A stretch of 33,998 bases of DNA from an uncultured Clostridia bacterium (GCA_947626575.1 CANQSR010000020.1:1-33998), one strand, 5' to 3'. Positions 8,943 through 16,386 are shown, counted from the first letter of the stretch. Notes: generated by a model not told the origin, from the letters alone. A program made the numbers and translations.

Positions 8943-9653
8943 ATGAATATCTTTGCCCGCTTGAAGGAGTGGCTACAAAAGATACGGGGAACGGAAAACG
9001 TCGTACACTATCTGTGCGGAAACGAAGCGCTCCCGCTTCCGCTTTCTGCGGAGGAAGAGGGGGAATTGCTCGGCAAACTCGAAAAGGGCGAGGAGGCGGA
9101 GAGCGTCAAGGCCAAGCTCATCGAACACAATTTGCGGCTCGTCGTCTACATCTCCCGTAAATTCGAAAATACGGGCGTGGACGGCGACGATCTCATTTCC
9201 ATCGGGACGATCGGGCTGATCAAGGCGATCAATTCCTTCCGCGCGGAGAAAAATATCAAACTCGCAACGTATGCCTCCCGCTGTATCGAGAACGAGATCC
9301 TCATGTATCTGCGGCGCACGGTGCGGCTCAAAAGCGAAGTTTCCTTCGATGAGCCGCTCAATACCGATTTCGAGGGCAACGAACTGCTTCTTTCGGATAT
9401 CCTCGGCACGGACTGCGAGACGGTTTACGGCGGCGTGGAATCGGGCGTGGAAAAGGAACTTCTGCGCGAAGCGCTCAGAAAACTGCCCGAACGCGAGCAA
9501 AAGATCATGTATCTGCGCTTTGGGTTGGGCGGCGGCGAGGAACTTACGCAGAAGGATGTTGCCGATCGCCTCGGCATCTCGCAGAGCTACATATCCCGCC
9601 TCGAAAAGAAGATCATCGAGCGTCTCAAACGGGAGATCTCCAAGCTGGTCTGA
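8943..9653 (+). CDS. sigE: RNA polymerase sporulation sigma factor sigma-E
   Basis: The early mother-cell sigma factor, made as inactive pro-sigma-E. The 236 residues align through region 2 ([52 protein letters not shown]) and region 4 ([41 protein letters not shown]). The amphipathic pro-sequence is about residues 1-22. By alignment to B. subtilis (EVYYIGGSEALP) the SpoIIGA cut should fall between His22 and Tyr23 in [12 protein letters not shown]. The start is one base after the spoIIGA stop, with GGAGG inside the end of spoIIGA, so translation is coupled. Confidence 0.97.
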   Translation: MNIFARLKEWLQKIRGTENVVHYLCGNEALPLPLSAEEEGELLGKLEKGEEAESVKAKLIEHNLRLVVYISRKFENTGVDGDDLISIGTIGLIKAINSFRAEKNIKLATYASRCIENEILMYLRRTVRLKSEVSFDEPLNTDFEGNELLLSDILGTDCETVYGGVESGVEKELLREALRKLPEREQKIMYLRFGLGGGEELTQKDVADRLGISQSYISRLEKKIIERLKREISKLV

Positions 9654-9726
9654 GGCGGCCGCATAAATTTTTCACAGTTGCAGATACTTCTTTCCCGTAC
9701 ATAGCAAAGTCTATGGGAGGTGAAGT

Positions 9727-10497
9727 ATGCTGAGTAAGGTGGTGATTTGCGGCGTGGATACCACGGGGCTTCCCAAGCTCTCCCCTGAGGAGAACGAGGA
9801 GCTGATCGTGAAGCTCAAAAACGGGGATAAGGCCGCCCGCGATAAGTTCATTGTGGGGAATATGCGCCTTGTTCTCTCGCTCGTCAAGCGGTTTTGGGCC
9901 AAAAACGCCAATGCCGACGACGTCTTTCAGGCGGGGTGCGTGGGGCTGATCAAGGCGATCGATAACTTCGATCTCAAATTCGGCGTGAAGTTTTCGACGT
10001 ACGCCGTGCCGATGATCCTCGGCGAGATCAAGCGGTTTCTAAGGGACGGAAACAGCCTGCGGGTCTCCCGTTCCATCCGCGATACCGCCTACCGCATCCT
10101 CAAAGTGCGGGAGGGCATCGAGGAGCGCGACGAGGAAGCAACCATTGAAAAGATCGCGCGGGAGATGCAGGTCAAGGAGCGGGAGATCGTCTATTGTCTC
10201 GACGCCATCTCCGACCCCGTCTCGCTGTATGACCCCGTATATAACAAGGCGGGGGACACCTTGCAGATCGTGGACCAGCTCTGCGACGAGAGCCAGAGCG
10301 AGGAGATCTGGACGGAACGGGTGGCGCTCAAAGAGGCCATCGACCGCCTCACCGAGCGAGAGAAGAAGATTTTGCGGCTGCGCTACTATGAGGGCAAGAC
10401 GCAGACGGAGATCTCCTCCGAAGTGGGCATTTCGCAGGCGCAGGTCTCGCGTCTCGAAAAAAACGCGCTCGCGAGCGTGAAGAGAGAAATTTCCTGA
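9727..10497 (+). CDS. sigG: RNA polymerase sporulation sigma factor sigma-G
   Basis: The late forespore sigma factor. It has 256 residues. The N-terminus KVVICGVDTTGLPKLSPEEN matches the conserved KVEICGVDTSKLP of SigG and separates it from SigF. Region 2 (NMRLVLSLVKRFW, DDVFQAGCVGLIKAIDNFDLKFGVKFSTYAVPMILGEIKRFLRD) and region 4 (EREKKILRLRYYEGKTQTEISSEVGISQAQVSRLEK) are complete. GGGAGGTG at 9715-9722 precedes the ATG. The 73-base gap after sigE should carry its sigma-F promoter. GCATA at 9661-9665 fits a -35, but I find no matching -10, so I do not call one. Confidence 0.97.
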   Translation: MLSKVVICGVDTTGLPKLSPEENEELIVKLKNGDKAARDKFIVGNMRLVLSLVKRFWAKNANADDVFQAGCVGLIKAIDNFDLKFGVKFSTYAVPMILGEIKRFLRDGNSLRVSRSIRDTAYRILKVREGIEERDEEATIEKIAREMQVKEREIVYCLDAISDPVSLYDPVYNKAGDTLQIVDQLCDESQSEEIWTERVALKEAIDRLTEREKKILRLRYYEGKTQTEISSEVGISQAQVSRLEKNALASVKREIS

Positions 10498-10502
10498 GGC
10501 GG

Positions 10503-10530
10503 AAACATTTTCGCATATCCCGCATACGAT
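10503..10530 (+). promoter_or_regulatory. Candidate sigma-E-type promoter before the PRC-barrel gene
   Basis: CATACGAT at 10523-10530 matches CATACAHT at seven of eight positions. AAACATT at 10503-10509 matches KMATATT at five of seven, spacer 13. The predicted transcription start falls at about 10537, exactly the start codon of the next gene. Confidence 0.4.
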
Positions 10531-10536
10531 AGGGGT

Positions 10537-10863
10537 GTGGAAACGAGTTTCGTAGAATTGAAACGAAAGGAAACGGTCAACCTGCTCGACGGCAAGCGTC
10601 TCGGCAGGGTGTGCGATGTGGTCTTTACGTGGCCCGAAGGGAAAGTGCAGGGCATCGTAGTTCCCGGCGGAAAGGGATTCCGGTGGGGGAAAGCCGATCT
10701 CTTCATCGACCTTCGGTGTATCAAGAAAATCGGCATTGACGTCATTCTCGTTGAGATCAAGTCTGCGCCGAAGGCCGATAAAAAGCGGGGAAAGTGGGAG
10801 GACGCCCCGTCTCCGCCCCCGCCTCCGCCCTTTGATAGGCGGGATTACGGGGAATACGAGTAA
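10537..10863 (+). CDS. YlmC/YmxH-family PRC-barrel sporulation protein
   Basis: A small protein with one PRC-barrel domain at about residues 4-75 (FVELKRKETVNLLDGKRLGRVCDVVFTWPEGKVQGIVVPG). A charged, proline-rich tail follows (residues 76-108, with PSPPPPPPF). The family is annotated as sporulation-linked and often follows sigG in clostridia, as here; its biochemical role is unknown. It starts at a GTG with no recognisable ribosome binding site. A downstream TTG at 10558 is the only alternative and would cut into the domain. The sigma-E-like -10 directly upstream suggests mother-cell expression from a leaderless message. Confidence 0.82.
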   Translation: METSFVELKRKETVNLLDGKRLGRVCDVVFTWPEGKVQGIVVPGGKGFRWGKADLFIDLRCIKKIGIDVILVEIKSAPKADKKRGKWEDAPSPPPPPPFDRRDYGEYE

Positions 10864-10867
10864 AACT

Positions 10868-10916
10868 ACAAAATACGGCAAAAACGCATGAATTTCTGCC
10901 GTATTTTGTCATTTTT
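10868..10916 (+). terminator. Terminator after the PRC-barrel gene
   Basis: Thirteen-base perfect arms at 10868-10880 and 10897-10909 enclose a 16-base loop and are followed by CATTTTT. It ends the sigG/PRC-barrel transcript. Confidence 0.75.
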
Positions 10917-10919
10917 GGG

Positions 10920-10942
10920 AGTATTATGTCACACATAATACT
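10920..10942. repeat. 23-base palindromic element, copy A
   Basis: Nine-base perfect arms AGTATTATG and CATAATACT flank the spacer TCACA. A close relative in inverted orientation occurs at 30684-30706. It lies between two converging genes, after the PRC-barrel terminator and before the lipoprotein terminator, where no promoter is expected. Confidence 0.8.
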
Positions 10943-10961
10943 ATGTTCTTGCCGCAATATA

Positions 10962-10995
10962 ACCCCCTGCCCTGCGAACCGCAAGGCAGGGGGGT
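10962..10995 (-). terminator. Hairpin after the LRR lipoprotein gene
   Basis: ACCCCCTGCC pairs with GGCAGGGGG, and TGCG with CGCA in the inner stem. The minus-strand tail is TTATATTG, a weak U tract. The central sequence CTGCCCTGCGAACC (10967-10980) is identical to 14490-14503 in the hairpin on the other side of the LRR module. Confidence 0.6.
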
Positions 10996-11022
10996 CTTAT
11001 CTTGCTTGCCGATAGATTTCGC

Positions 11023-14000
11023 TCATGCCTCTTCTTTCGTCCAAAGAACGATCGTTGAGCCGTCCCCGTCGTAATGCCACCAATTTTTGCTTTCCTGCCA
11101 TTGCTCCGCGGTGGGTTTCTCATCGGAATAATAGTATCTTGTTGCATAGAATATGTTATTGTTATTGCTGCCAATCTGAATACGCGTCCATTCCGAAGGC
11201 GTTCCTTTGTAATAAACAGTTTTAAGAGAAGGGCAACCAGAGAACGCACCAGCCCCAATTGAGGTCACGCCTTCTCCAATCGTCACACTTTCAAGCCCTC
11301 TGCAGCCAGAGAACGCATACTCTCCGATCGAGGTCACACTATTGGGAATTTCAATGCTGGTCATCCCGATGCAATCATAGAACTCCCGCTCTCCGATTGA
11401 GGCCACACCGTCTGGAATGGTTACAGCGCCTTTTATCCCTTTTGGAACGGATATGATTTCTGTTTTCTGTTTATTATACACTATACCGTCTTGACTGCTG
11501 TAATTTAGATTTTCCGCTTCTACCGTAATGCATTCAAGATTACTGCAACCATAGAATGCACGTTCCCCGATCGAAGTGACACCCGCTGGAATGATTACTT
11601 TCTTCAAAGATATACAACCAGAGAACCTATGTGCTTTAATTTCTGTGATTTCCGCGGGGACTTTAAGCGTCTCTAACTCAATGTCGTTCAAATATAGATG
11701 TCCTGCCTCGCTTAGCGGATTGGCCATGGAATCGGCAAACTCTATCTTGCACCATGCCACAAGATCGGTGATATAGATTCCTGTAAAAGACGGTACATAA
11801 CCGAACGCCGATTCACCGATGGATTTCACGCTTGCGGGTATTCTTAAATCCCCCTTAAAACGACCGTCGTAAAATGTATATGCCGGGATCGTCTGCACAC
11901 CTTCCCCCAAGGTCAGTGTTCGCGTCTTTGATGAATTTTTATTATAGGCGTCAAAAATATGCTTTGATCTTCCTACTTCCGTACAATTTACTGCATTCCA
12001 TGTGACGTTTTCAAGGTTCACACAAAGCCAAAATGCACTATCCCCAATCGAGGTCACGCCTTTGCCAATCGTCACGTTGCTAAGCTCGCTGCACTCATTA
12101 AACGCCGATGTACCTATCTCGGTCACGTTGTCGGGGATTTCAATACATGTAAGTCTACTGCAACCAGAGAACGCACCAGCCCCAATTGAGGTCACGCCTT
12201 CTCCAATCGTCACGCTTTCAAGTCCGCTACAATCCCAGAACGCATACTCTCCAATCGCGGTCACGCTGTCGGGAATTGTCACGTTTTTCAGTCCCGCCCA
12301 CCCCTCGAATAAATTTGCCGGGATCTCTTTACTATCGGCAGGAATTTGCAATTCGGTCAATTCGCTATTGTCCAAATACAGGCGGTACTTGCCGCCAGAA
12401 AAGACACTACCTTCGCGGTCGATGTTGTACCAAGCCGCAAAGTCGGTAATATGCACTTCTTCTATCCCGCTTGTGCCGGAGAACGCCCCCTTCCCGATTG
12501 AAGTGACGCTCGCGGGAATAGAAATCACTTTGATTGATTCTATACACCAAAGCGCATGCCGCGGAATCTCTGTGCTTCCCTCGAACGAAACGTTTTTCAA
12601 ACATCTCGGAACATAATAGTAAAAGTATCGAGTTGATGAAGGCTGCTCAAACTGCTCAACTTGTACGGAACCGTCAAATTTGCTTTCCCCAAAGATGTAA
12701 CCCAGCGGGTGATCAGTAACAGAGTGATACGCAATGGTGATAGAGGCCAGGTTGGAGCAACCCGAAAAAGCGCCTTTGGGAATTTCCTCGATGTTCTCCG
12801 TGATCCTGATTTCCTTCAACACAGTATCATTTTTGAATGCATCCGGTCCGATACGCTTAATAGGTTCTTTGTCGATTTTGCTGATGTAATCATATTCGCC
12901 GTCCAAAGAAACAACCTCTTTCTGCCGCTTTACTCCACTAATTCTTAAACCGCTGCTGCCGCCCATAGTGTCCAATATAAAATCGCAATCCCAAATGGCA
13001 TAGATTGTTGTGTCCTCGGCAAAATCGAATTTGAATTCGGAACCGAGTTCGATTTGTTCCCCCAAGCCGTTTGGTTGGGTATTAAAAGAAAGGATGGTGT
13101 AATTGTTGCGGGTAAAGGATTCGCCGGAATCTATTGTTATCGTAGAATCCATATCATACTCTGCTTCTTGCAAACTCGTCGTGCCGCCGTTGGCGTCATA
13201 AATAAATTTATACTTGATTGCCGTCAGATCCGCCGTAAAGGTGAGCGGCGCGAGAATGATCTCGCCGTATTCAAGATCATGCTCCCACCCGTTGAAGGTG
13301 TACCCCTTCACCATGCATTCGATATTGTACTCCTCCTCCGTAAGGGGCGAACCCGTCATCACCTGCTTTGTATCAAACATGGTATCGTTCGTCATATAGG
13401 TGATGTCCACTATATATTTGCGGTGTACGGTGAAATTGTAGGTATTCACGTTTTCCCCGTCCTTGGACGCAACGACGATGCGGAACTCGTTGTTCCCGTC
13501 CGCGAGCGCAGAGGCGGTCTTTGTGTAAATTTCGCTTTCGCTGCCCTTTCTGTAAAGGTGCCATGTGCTGTCCGCACTGCACACCACTTTGCCGCCCGTC
13601 AGGTTGACTTCTTCCGTCCCGGCCTCAACATAAAGGAATACTTCCGTTCCCTCGATACTCGCACCGTCCACACTGAAAAGTACAGCGGACTCTTGCGTCC
13701 ACTTTGCCCAGAGGGTGACGTTTGAAGTGACCGCGTCCTCGCCGAACTGCCACAAATCGGAGCCGTCTTTCGTCTTTGTCCAACCCGCAAACGTGTAATT
13801 ATCGCGCGTGGGCGATAGGGGAGCGGTGAGTTTGGCATTTTCCTTCACTGTAATGTAGACGTTCAACGCCGTCCCGTCGGAGAACGCGCCGCCGTTCGCA
13901 TCGAACGTCACCGTGTACTCCTTGGGCTGTTCGGTTCCGCCTTGCTCGGTGCCGCCTTGCTCGGTGCCGCCCTGTTCGGTGCCGCCTTGTTCGGTGCCGC

Positions 14001-14127
14001 CTTGCTCGGTGCCGCCCTGCTCGGTGCCGCCCTGCTCGGTTCCGACGCCGCCGCACGCCGCAAGCCCGAAGCATAAACAAAGCGTGCAGACGATCGCCAA
14101 AATTGCCGTCAAAAATGTCTTTTTCAT
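11023..14127 (-). CDS. Leucine-rich-repeat (BspA-type) surface lipoprotein with InlB-type B-repeats
   Basis: An exported lipoprotein of 1034 residues. The signal peptide ends in lipobox LAAC with Cys25 as the lipidated residue. A linker of eight TEQ repeats separated by GG follows (about 26-70). One clear InlB B-repeat (VTFDANGG...YTFAGWT, about 72-143), a beta-rich stretch, and two further degenerate B-repeat units (about 235-385) come next. About 400-985 is a long array of LRR_5/BspA repeats of the type IPxSVTxIGxxAFxGCxxLxxVTI. The tail ending NWWHYDGDGSTIVLWTKEEA resembles tails of other clostridial BspA-type proteins. No LPxTG sorting signal is present. The gene is visibly richer in A and T than its neighbours, suggesting acquisition. 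The ATG follows AGGAGG. Such proteins usually bind host or cell-surface ligands; the ligand here is unknown. Confidence 0.9.
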   Translation of the reverse strand: MKKTFLTAILAIVCTLCLCFGLAACGGVGTEQGGTEQGGTEQGGTEQGGTEQGGTEQGGTEQGGTEQPKEYTVTFDANGGAFSDGTALNVYITVKENAKLTAPLSPTRDNYTFAGWTKTKDGSDLWQFGEDAVTSNVTLWAKWTQESAVLFSVDGASIEGTEVFLYVEAGTEEVNLTGGKVVCSADSTWHLYRKGSESEIYTKTASALADGNNEFRIVVASKDGENVNTYNFTVHRKYIVDITYMTNDTMFDTKQVMTGSPLTEEEYNIECMVKGYTFNGWEHDLEYGEIILAPLTFTADLTAIKYKFIYDANGGTTSLQEAEYDMDSTITIDSGESFTRNNYTILSFNTQPNGLGEQIELGSEFKFDFAEDTTIYAIWDCDFILDTMGGSSGLRISGVKRQKEVVSLDGEYDYISKIDKEPIKRIGPDAFKNDTVLKEIRITENIEEIPKGAFSGCSNLASITIAYHSVTDHPLGYIFGESKFDGSVQVEQFEQPSSTRYFYYYVPRCLKNVSFEGSTEIPRHALWCIESIKVISIPASVTSIGKGAFSGTSGIEEVHITDFAAWYNIDREGSVFSGGKYRLYLDNSELTELQIPADSKEIPANLFEGWAGLKNVTIPDSVTAIGEYAFWDCSGLESVTIGEGVTSIGAGAFSGCSRLTCIEIPDNVTEIGTSAFNECSELSNVTIGKGVTSIGDSAFWLCVNLENVTWNAVNCTEVGRSKHIFDAYNKNSSKTRTLTLGEGVQTIPAYTFYDGRFKGDLRIPASVKSIGESAFGYVPSFTGIYITDLVAWCKIEFADSMANPLSEAGHLYLNDIELETLKVPAEITEIKAHRFSGCISLKKVIIPAGVTSIGERAFYGCSNLECITVEAENLNYSSQDGIVYNKQKTEIISVPKGIKGAVTIPDGVASIGEREFYDCIGMTSIEIPNSVTSIGEYAFSGCRGLESVTIGEGVTSIGAGAFSGCPSLKTVYYKGTPSEWTRIQIGSNNNNIFYATRYYYSDEKPTAEQWQESKNWWHYDGDGSTIVLWTKEEA
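11233..11286. repeat. Exact 54-base repeat inside the LRR gene, copy 1
   Basis: Identical to 12160-12213; the similarity continues beyond with a few mismatches. It encodes part of the VTIGEGVTSIGAGAFSGC repeat. Exact DNA identity, where other LRR units have diverged, points to recent internal recombination. Confidence 0.85.
12160..12213. repeat. Exact 54-base repeat inside the LRR gene, copy 2
   Basis: Identical to 11233-11286. Recombination between the copies would delete or add about 927 bases, a multiple of three, and so keep the reading frame. Confidence 0.85.
13927..14044. repeat. Tandem 15-base coding repeat (eight units)
   Basis: Eight near-identical 15-base units encode the Gly-Gly-Thr-Glu-Gln linker behind the lipidated cysteine. 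Unit number could change by slippage in whole units without breaking the frame, altering the length of the stalk. Confidence 0.9.
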
Positions 14128-14153
14128 GGTTTTTACCTCCTAAAAACAAATTC

Positions 14154-14182
14154 ATTATAATTCCATATTGGAATTATGTCAA
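14154..14182 (-). promoter_or_regulatory. Consensus sigma-A promoter of the LRR lipoprotein gene
   Basis: On the minus strand TTGACA (14182-14177) and TATAAT (14159-14154) are both perfect and are separated by 17 bases. This would be a very strong promoter unless repressed. Confidence 0.9.
14157..14177. promoter_or_regulatory. Operator-like inverted repeat in the LRR promoter
   Basis: Perfect eight-base arms ATAATTCC (14157-14164) and GGAATTAT (14170-14177) surround ATATT. The repeat fills the spacer of the promoter and touches both the -35 and the -10. A protein bound here would block RNA polymerase. The divergent XRE-type gene at 14229 is the obvious candidate for the binding protein. Confidence 0.7.
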
Positions 14183-14228
14183 GATTTTCACATGCTAAAA
14201 TTCTAAAAAAGAAATTTGAAAGGCATAT

Positions 14229-14471
14229 ATGAAGATCAGAAAGCGGGAGTTGGGCAATAGTAATCTCATCGGAAGGCGGGTGGAAAAACTGCGGAAGGAA
14301 CAAAAAATCAAGCAGAAGGATTTCATCGCCCGTTTACAGGTGGCGGGGCTGGATATCAATCCCACCAGCTATTCCAAATTGGAAGGGCAGGTGCGGAATG
14401 CGACGGATAAAGAGGTCTATGCGATCGCACGCGTTCTCGGCGTGCCGCTCGAAGCCCTGTTCGAGGATTAA
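14229..14471 (+). CDS. XRE/Cro-CI-type helix-turn-helix regulator
   Basis: An 80-residue protein consisting essentially of one DNA-binding domain: LIGRRVEKLRKEQKIKQKDFIARLQVAGLDINPTSYSKLEGQVRNATDKEVYAIARVLGVPLEALF. The recognition region is about residues 28-55. There is no ligand or oligomerisation domain beyond the HTH. GAAAGG precedes the ATG by five bases. A weak -10 TAAAAT lies at 14196-14201, with its -35 region over the right arm of the inverted repeat, so it may regulate itself together with the divergent lipoprotein gene. Its base composition resembles the lipoprotein gene more than the rest of the window. Confidence 0.88.
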   Translation: MKIRKRELGNSNLIGRRVEKLRKEQKIKQKDFIARLQVAGLDINPTSYSKLEGQVRNATDKEVYAIARVLGVPLEALFED

Positions 14472-14485
14472 AAGAGGATAAAAAA

Positions 14486-14517
14486 ACGTCTGCCCTGCGA
14501 ACCCGCAGGGCAGACGT
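14486..14517. terminator. Bidirectional terminator between the XRE and DnaD genes
   Basis: Fourteen-base perfect arms (14486-14499 and 14504-14517) with the loop AACC. On the minus strand a run of T (complement of 14480-14486) follows directly, making a strong terminator for the DnaD gene. On the plus strand AATTATTAT follows, giving weaker termination of the regulator gene. The core is shared with the hairpin at 10962-10995. Confidence 0.85.
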
Positions 14518-14539
14518 AATTATTATGAGGAAATAGGGG

Positions 14540-16234
14540 TCAGCCGGGATAACAGTCGCAGATATGGCCGTCCGGCAAAAAGCCCGTATCCGAACACTTC
14601 TTGCAGGTATAGTCGGGGAGCAGATCTTCTTCCCCAAGGCCGAGGCGGTGCAGGGCGGCCGCGCGGGATGCGCGCGCCTGTTGCAGGGCTTCGCGGAGCG
14701 TGGCGGCGCGTTCTGGCGCATAGAGTTCGGCCTTGGCGAGTTCGCGTTCGCCTCTTCTGATGGTCTGTTCGGCCTTCGCAAATTCTTCGTCGCGGAGGGC
14801 CGCCGCTTTGGCGCGGTCCGCCTTCTTTACGGCCGCTTCCCGCCGCGCCGTGTAAAACTGTTCGCGTACGGCGCGTTCGTCGGCGGCAAGCGCTATCTCG
14901 CTCTTGATTTTCCCCGGCAGCCCGTCCGACGGGATCTCCGAGGGCGAAAAAATCGCGGCGCGCTTCCATTCGGTGAGCAACTTGTTCATGTAGGGGATGG
15001 GGGCGGAGGCGTTGGCGCTCTTTTTGGCGGCCTCCATGATCATCTCCTCGGAAAATCCCCAGCTGCGCCAGCTCGCGAGCATATCGAGGGTGGCCTCCGA
15101 TTTTTTGACCACGCCGCACACCGTCTGGATGCTTTGCAGGAGCTTGAACTGCTTCGCACGCGCCTCGCAGTAGGCCTTTACGTCGGGGATCCCGACGATC
15201 CCCGCCGCATAGAGCTGGTCCAAGAGCGCGTCGAGTTCGGGGAACCCGTAGGAGAGGCGCAGACCCAGCGCGGCCACGAGCGAAAGGCTCTCTTCGTCAT
15301 AGCCGCGGCGCAGCCATTTTGCCGCATATTCCTCGATATACGGGCGGGGATTCTGCACTTTTACGCCCAACTTCTGCGCCACTTTGAACACGGCGGAAGC
15401 AAGCACTTCGCGCTCTTTGAGGTAGGCGCGGGCCTCGGCTTCCGTGCGGATATTCTTCTGTCTGAGTTCCGAGATCAGCTGGCCGAGCGTCTCCAAAGAA
15501 CCCTTTTTGAGCGCTTCCGCGCAGGCGAAGACGGTCCCCTTATCCACTTCCGCGAGCCATTCCGCATACCGTTCATAATCGGCGTCCGTGAGCCGCCTGC
15601 GGATGCCGAGCAATTGCAGGATATGGGAGAGTTCCTGCTCGCCCGCGCGGTAGTCCGCGTATTCGGCCTCCACCTGTTCGTATGTATATTTATGCTCGCG
15701 GACCAGCTTATTCGCGGCGTTCAGGATATGCGCCACGGTAAGTTTTGCGCCCTGTTTCTTGACGTAATACTCCACGACGAGCAAGAACGCCTGCAATTCC
15801 ATCGGATTGTTTTCGAGAAATTCGAGGATGCGCTGCTGTTCGTAGGGACGGAGGTCCTTTCCCGACCGTTGGAGGAGCTTGAAGAGCGCCCTGTTGAAAT
15901 CGGCATATTTTTCGGGACGCAGGGGTTTGGGTTTGCCGACGGCGGCGCTCACGGGGAGATATTCGACGTAGAGCGGATCGCGCGAAAGCACCTGCACCAG
16001 CCCGCATTCCTCCCAAAAATCGTAAATTTCCAAAAAGGAAGGGTAGGGGATATGCAGTAATTTCGCGGCGCTTTGGGCGTCGAGATCCTCTTTTCCCCCG
16101 CACAGATACAGCCCGAAGAGGTAGACGCGCACGGCGTCCCCGCTCGCTTCGGGCAAATATTTCGTGATGAAGCGGTTTTCGATGCTTGTAAACGTATTTT
16201 CGGCAAAATCTTTGGAGAAAGAACCGAATGCCAT
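14540..16234 (-). CDS. DnaD-domain primosome protein with a C-terminal DnaI/DnaC-like zinc motif
   Basis: A 564-residue protein likely to act in loading the replicative helicase. The N-terminal about 110 residues look like the winged-helix part of DnaD/DnaB. DnaB_2/DnaD-type units are suggested at LRPYEQQRILEFLENNPMELQAFLLVVEYYV and more clearly at VVKKSEATLDMLASWRSWGFSEEMIMEAAKK...YMNKLLTEWK. The last 90 residues are a charged helix followed by YTCKKCSDTGFLPDGHICDC, which resembles the zinc-binding N-terminal domain of the DnaI/DnaC helicase loader. No AAA+ ATPase follows; the gene stops there and a terminator comes next. The start at 16234 is chosen for its GGAGG (minus strand); a more upstream start at 16354 lies above the predicted transcription start. 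Confidence 0.8.
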   Translation of the reverse strand: MAFGSFSKDFAENTFTSIENRFITKYLPEASGDAVRVYLFGLYLCGGKEDLDAQSAAKLLHIPYPSFLEIYDFWEECGLVQVLSRDPLYVEYLPVSAAVGKPKPLRPEKYADFNRALFKLLQRSGKDLRPYEQQRILEFLENNPMELQAFLLVVEYYVKKQGAKLTVAHILNAANKLVREHKYTYEQVEAEYADYRAGEQELSHILQLLGIRRRLTDADYERYAEWLAEVDKGTVFACAEALKKGSLETLGQLISELRQKNIRTEAEARAYLKEREVLASAVFKVAQKLGVKVQNPRPYIEEYAAKWLRRGYDEESLSLVAALGLRLSYGFPELDALLDQLYAAGIVGIPDVKAYCEARAKQFKLLQSIQTVCGVVKKSEATLDMLASWRSWGFSEEMIMEAAKKSANASAPIPYMNKLLTEWKRAAIFSPSEIPSDGLPGKIKSEIALAADERAVREQFYTARREAAVKKADRAKAAALRDEEFAKAEQTIRRGERELAKAELYAPERAATLREALQQARASRAAALHRLGLGEEDLLPDYTCKKCSDTGFLPDGHICDCYPG

Positions 16235-16275
16235 AATTTCCTCCCAATATGCGGAGTTTTTTCCCGAACCTGCCA

Positions 16276-16306
16276 ACAACGCTTGCTTTTTTCCGGGAAG
16301 CGTTGT
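16276..16306. promoter_or_regulatory. Inverted repeat overlapping the sbcD promoter
   Basis: ACAACGCTT (16276-16284) and AAGCGTTGT (16298-16306) are perfect nine-base arms. They cover the edge of the -35 and the first base of the -10 of the plus-strand promoter, and fall at the 5' end of the minus-strand transcript. It may be an operator or a leader hairpin. Confidence 0.5.
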
Positions 16307-16311
16307 ATAAT
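16283..16311 (+). promoter_or_regulatory. sigma-A promoter of sbcDC
   Basis: TTGCTT at 16283-16288 and TATAAT at 16306-16311 are separated by 17 bases. Its -10 directly abuts the -10 of the opposite promoter. Confidence 0.75.
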
Positions 16312-16340
16312 AGTATAGCATACCCGTGCGCGAAAAGCAA
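16312..16340 (-). promoter_or_regulatory. sigma-A promoter of the DnaD-domain gene
   Basis: On the minus strand TTGCTT (16340-16335) and TATACT (16317-16312) are separated by 17 bases. The -35 is identical in sequence to that of the opposing sbcDC promoter, and the two footprints overlap. Confidence 0.7.
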
Positions 16341-16386
16341 AGTAATTTGGGCATGCAAGAAAATTTTTTCGGAAGGCGCCGCGCGA

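Noticed and set aside
9661..9690. sigma-F promoter for sigG
   Set aside because: GCATA fits the -35, but the sequence 15-16 bases further does not match GGNNANAHTR well enough to call.
13927..14044. Tandem 15-base repeats considered as a regulatory or CRISPR-like repeat
   Set aside because: There are no spacers and the repeats stay in frame as a Gly-Gly-Thr-Glu-Gln linker of the lipoprotein.
16249..16386. Longer sbcD reading frame beginning at 16249
   Set aside because: It would start upstream of the promoter at 16283-16311 and precede the conserved MRILHTSDWHIG N-terminus.
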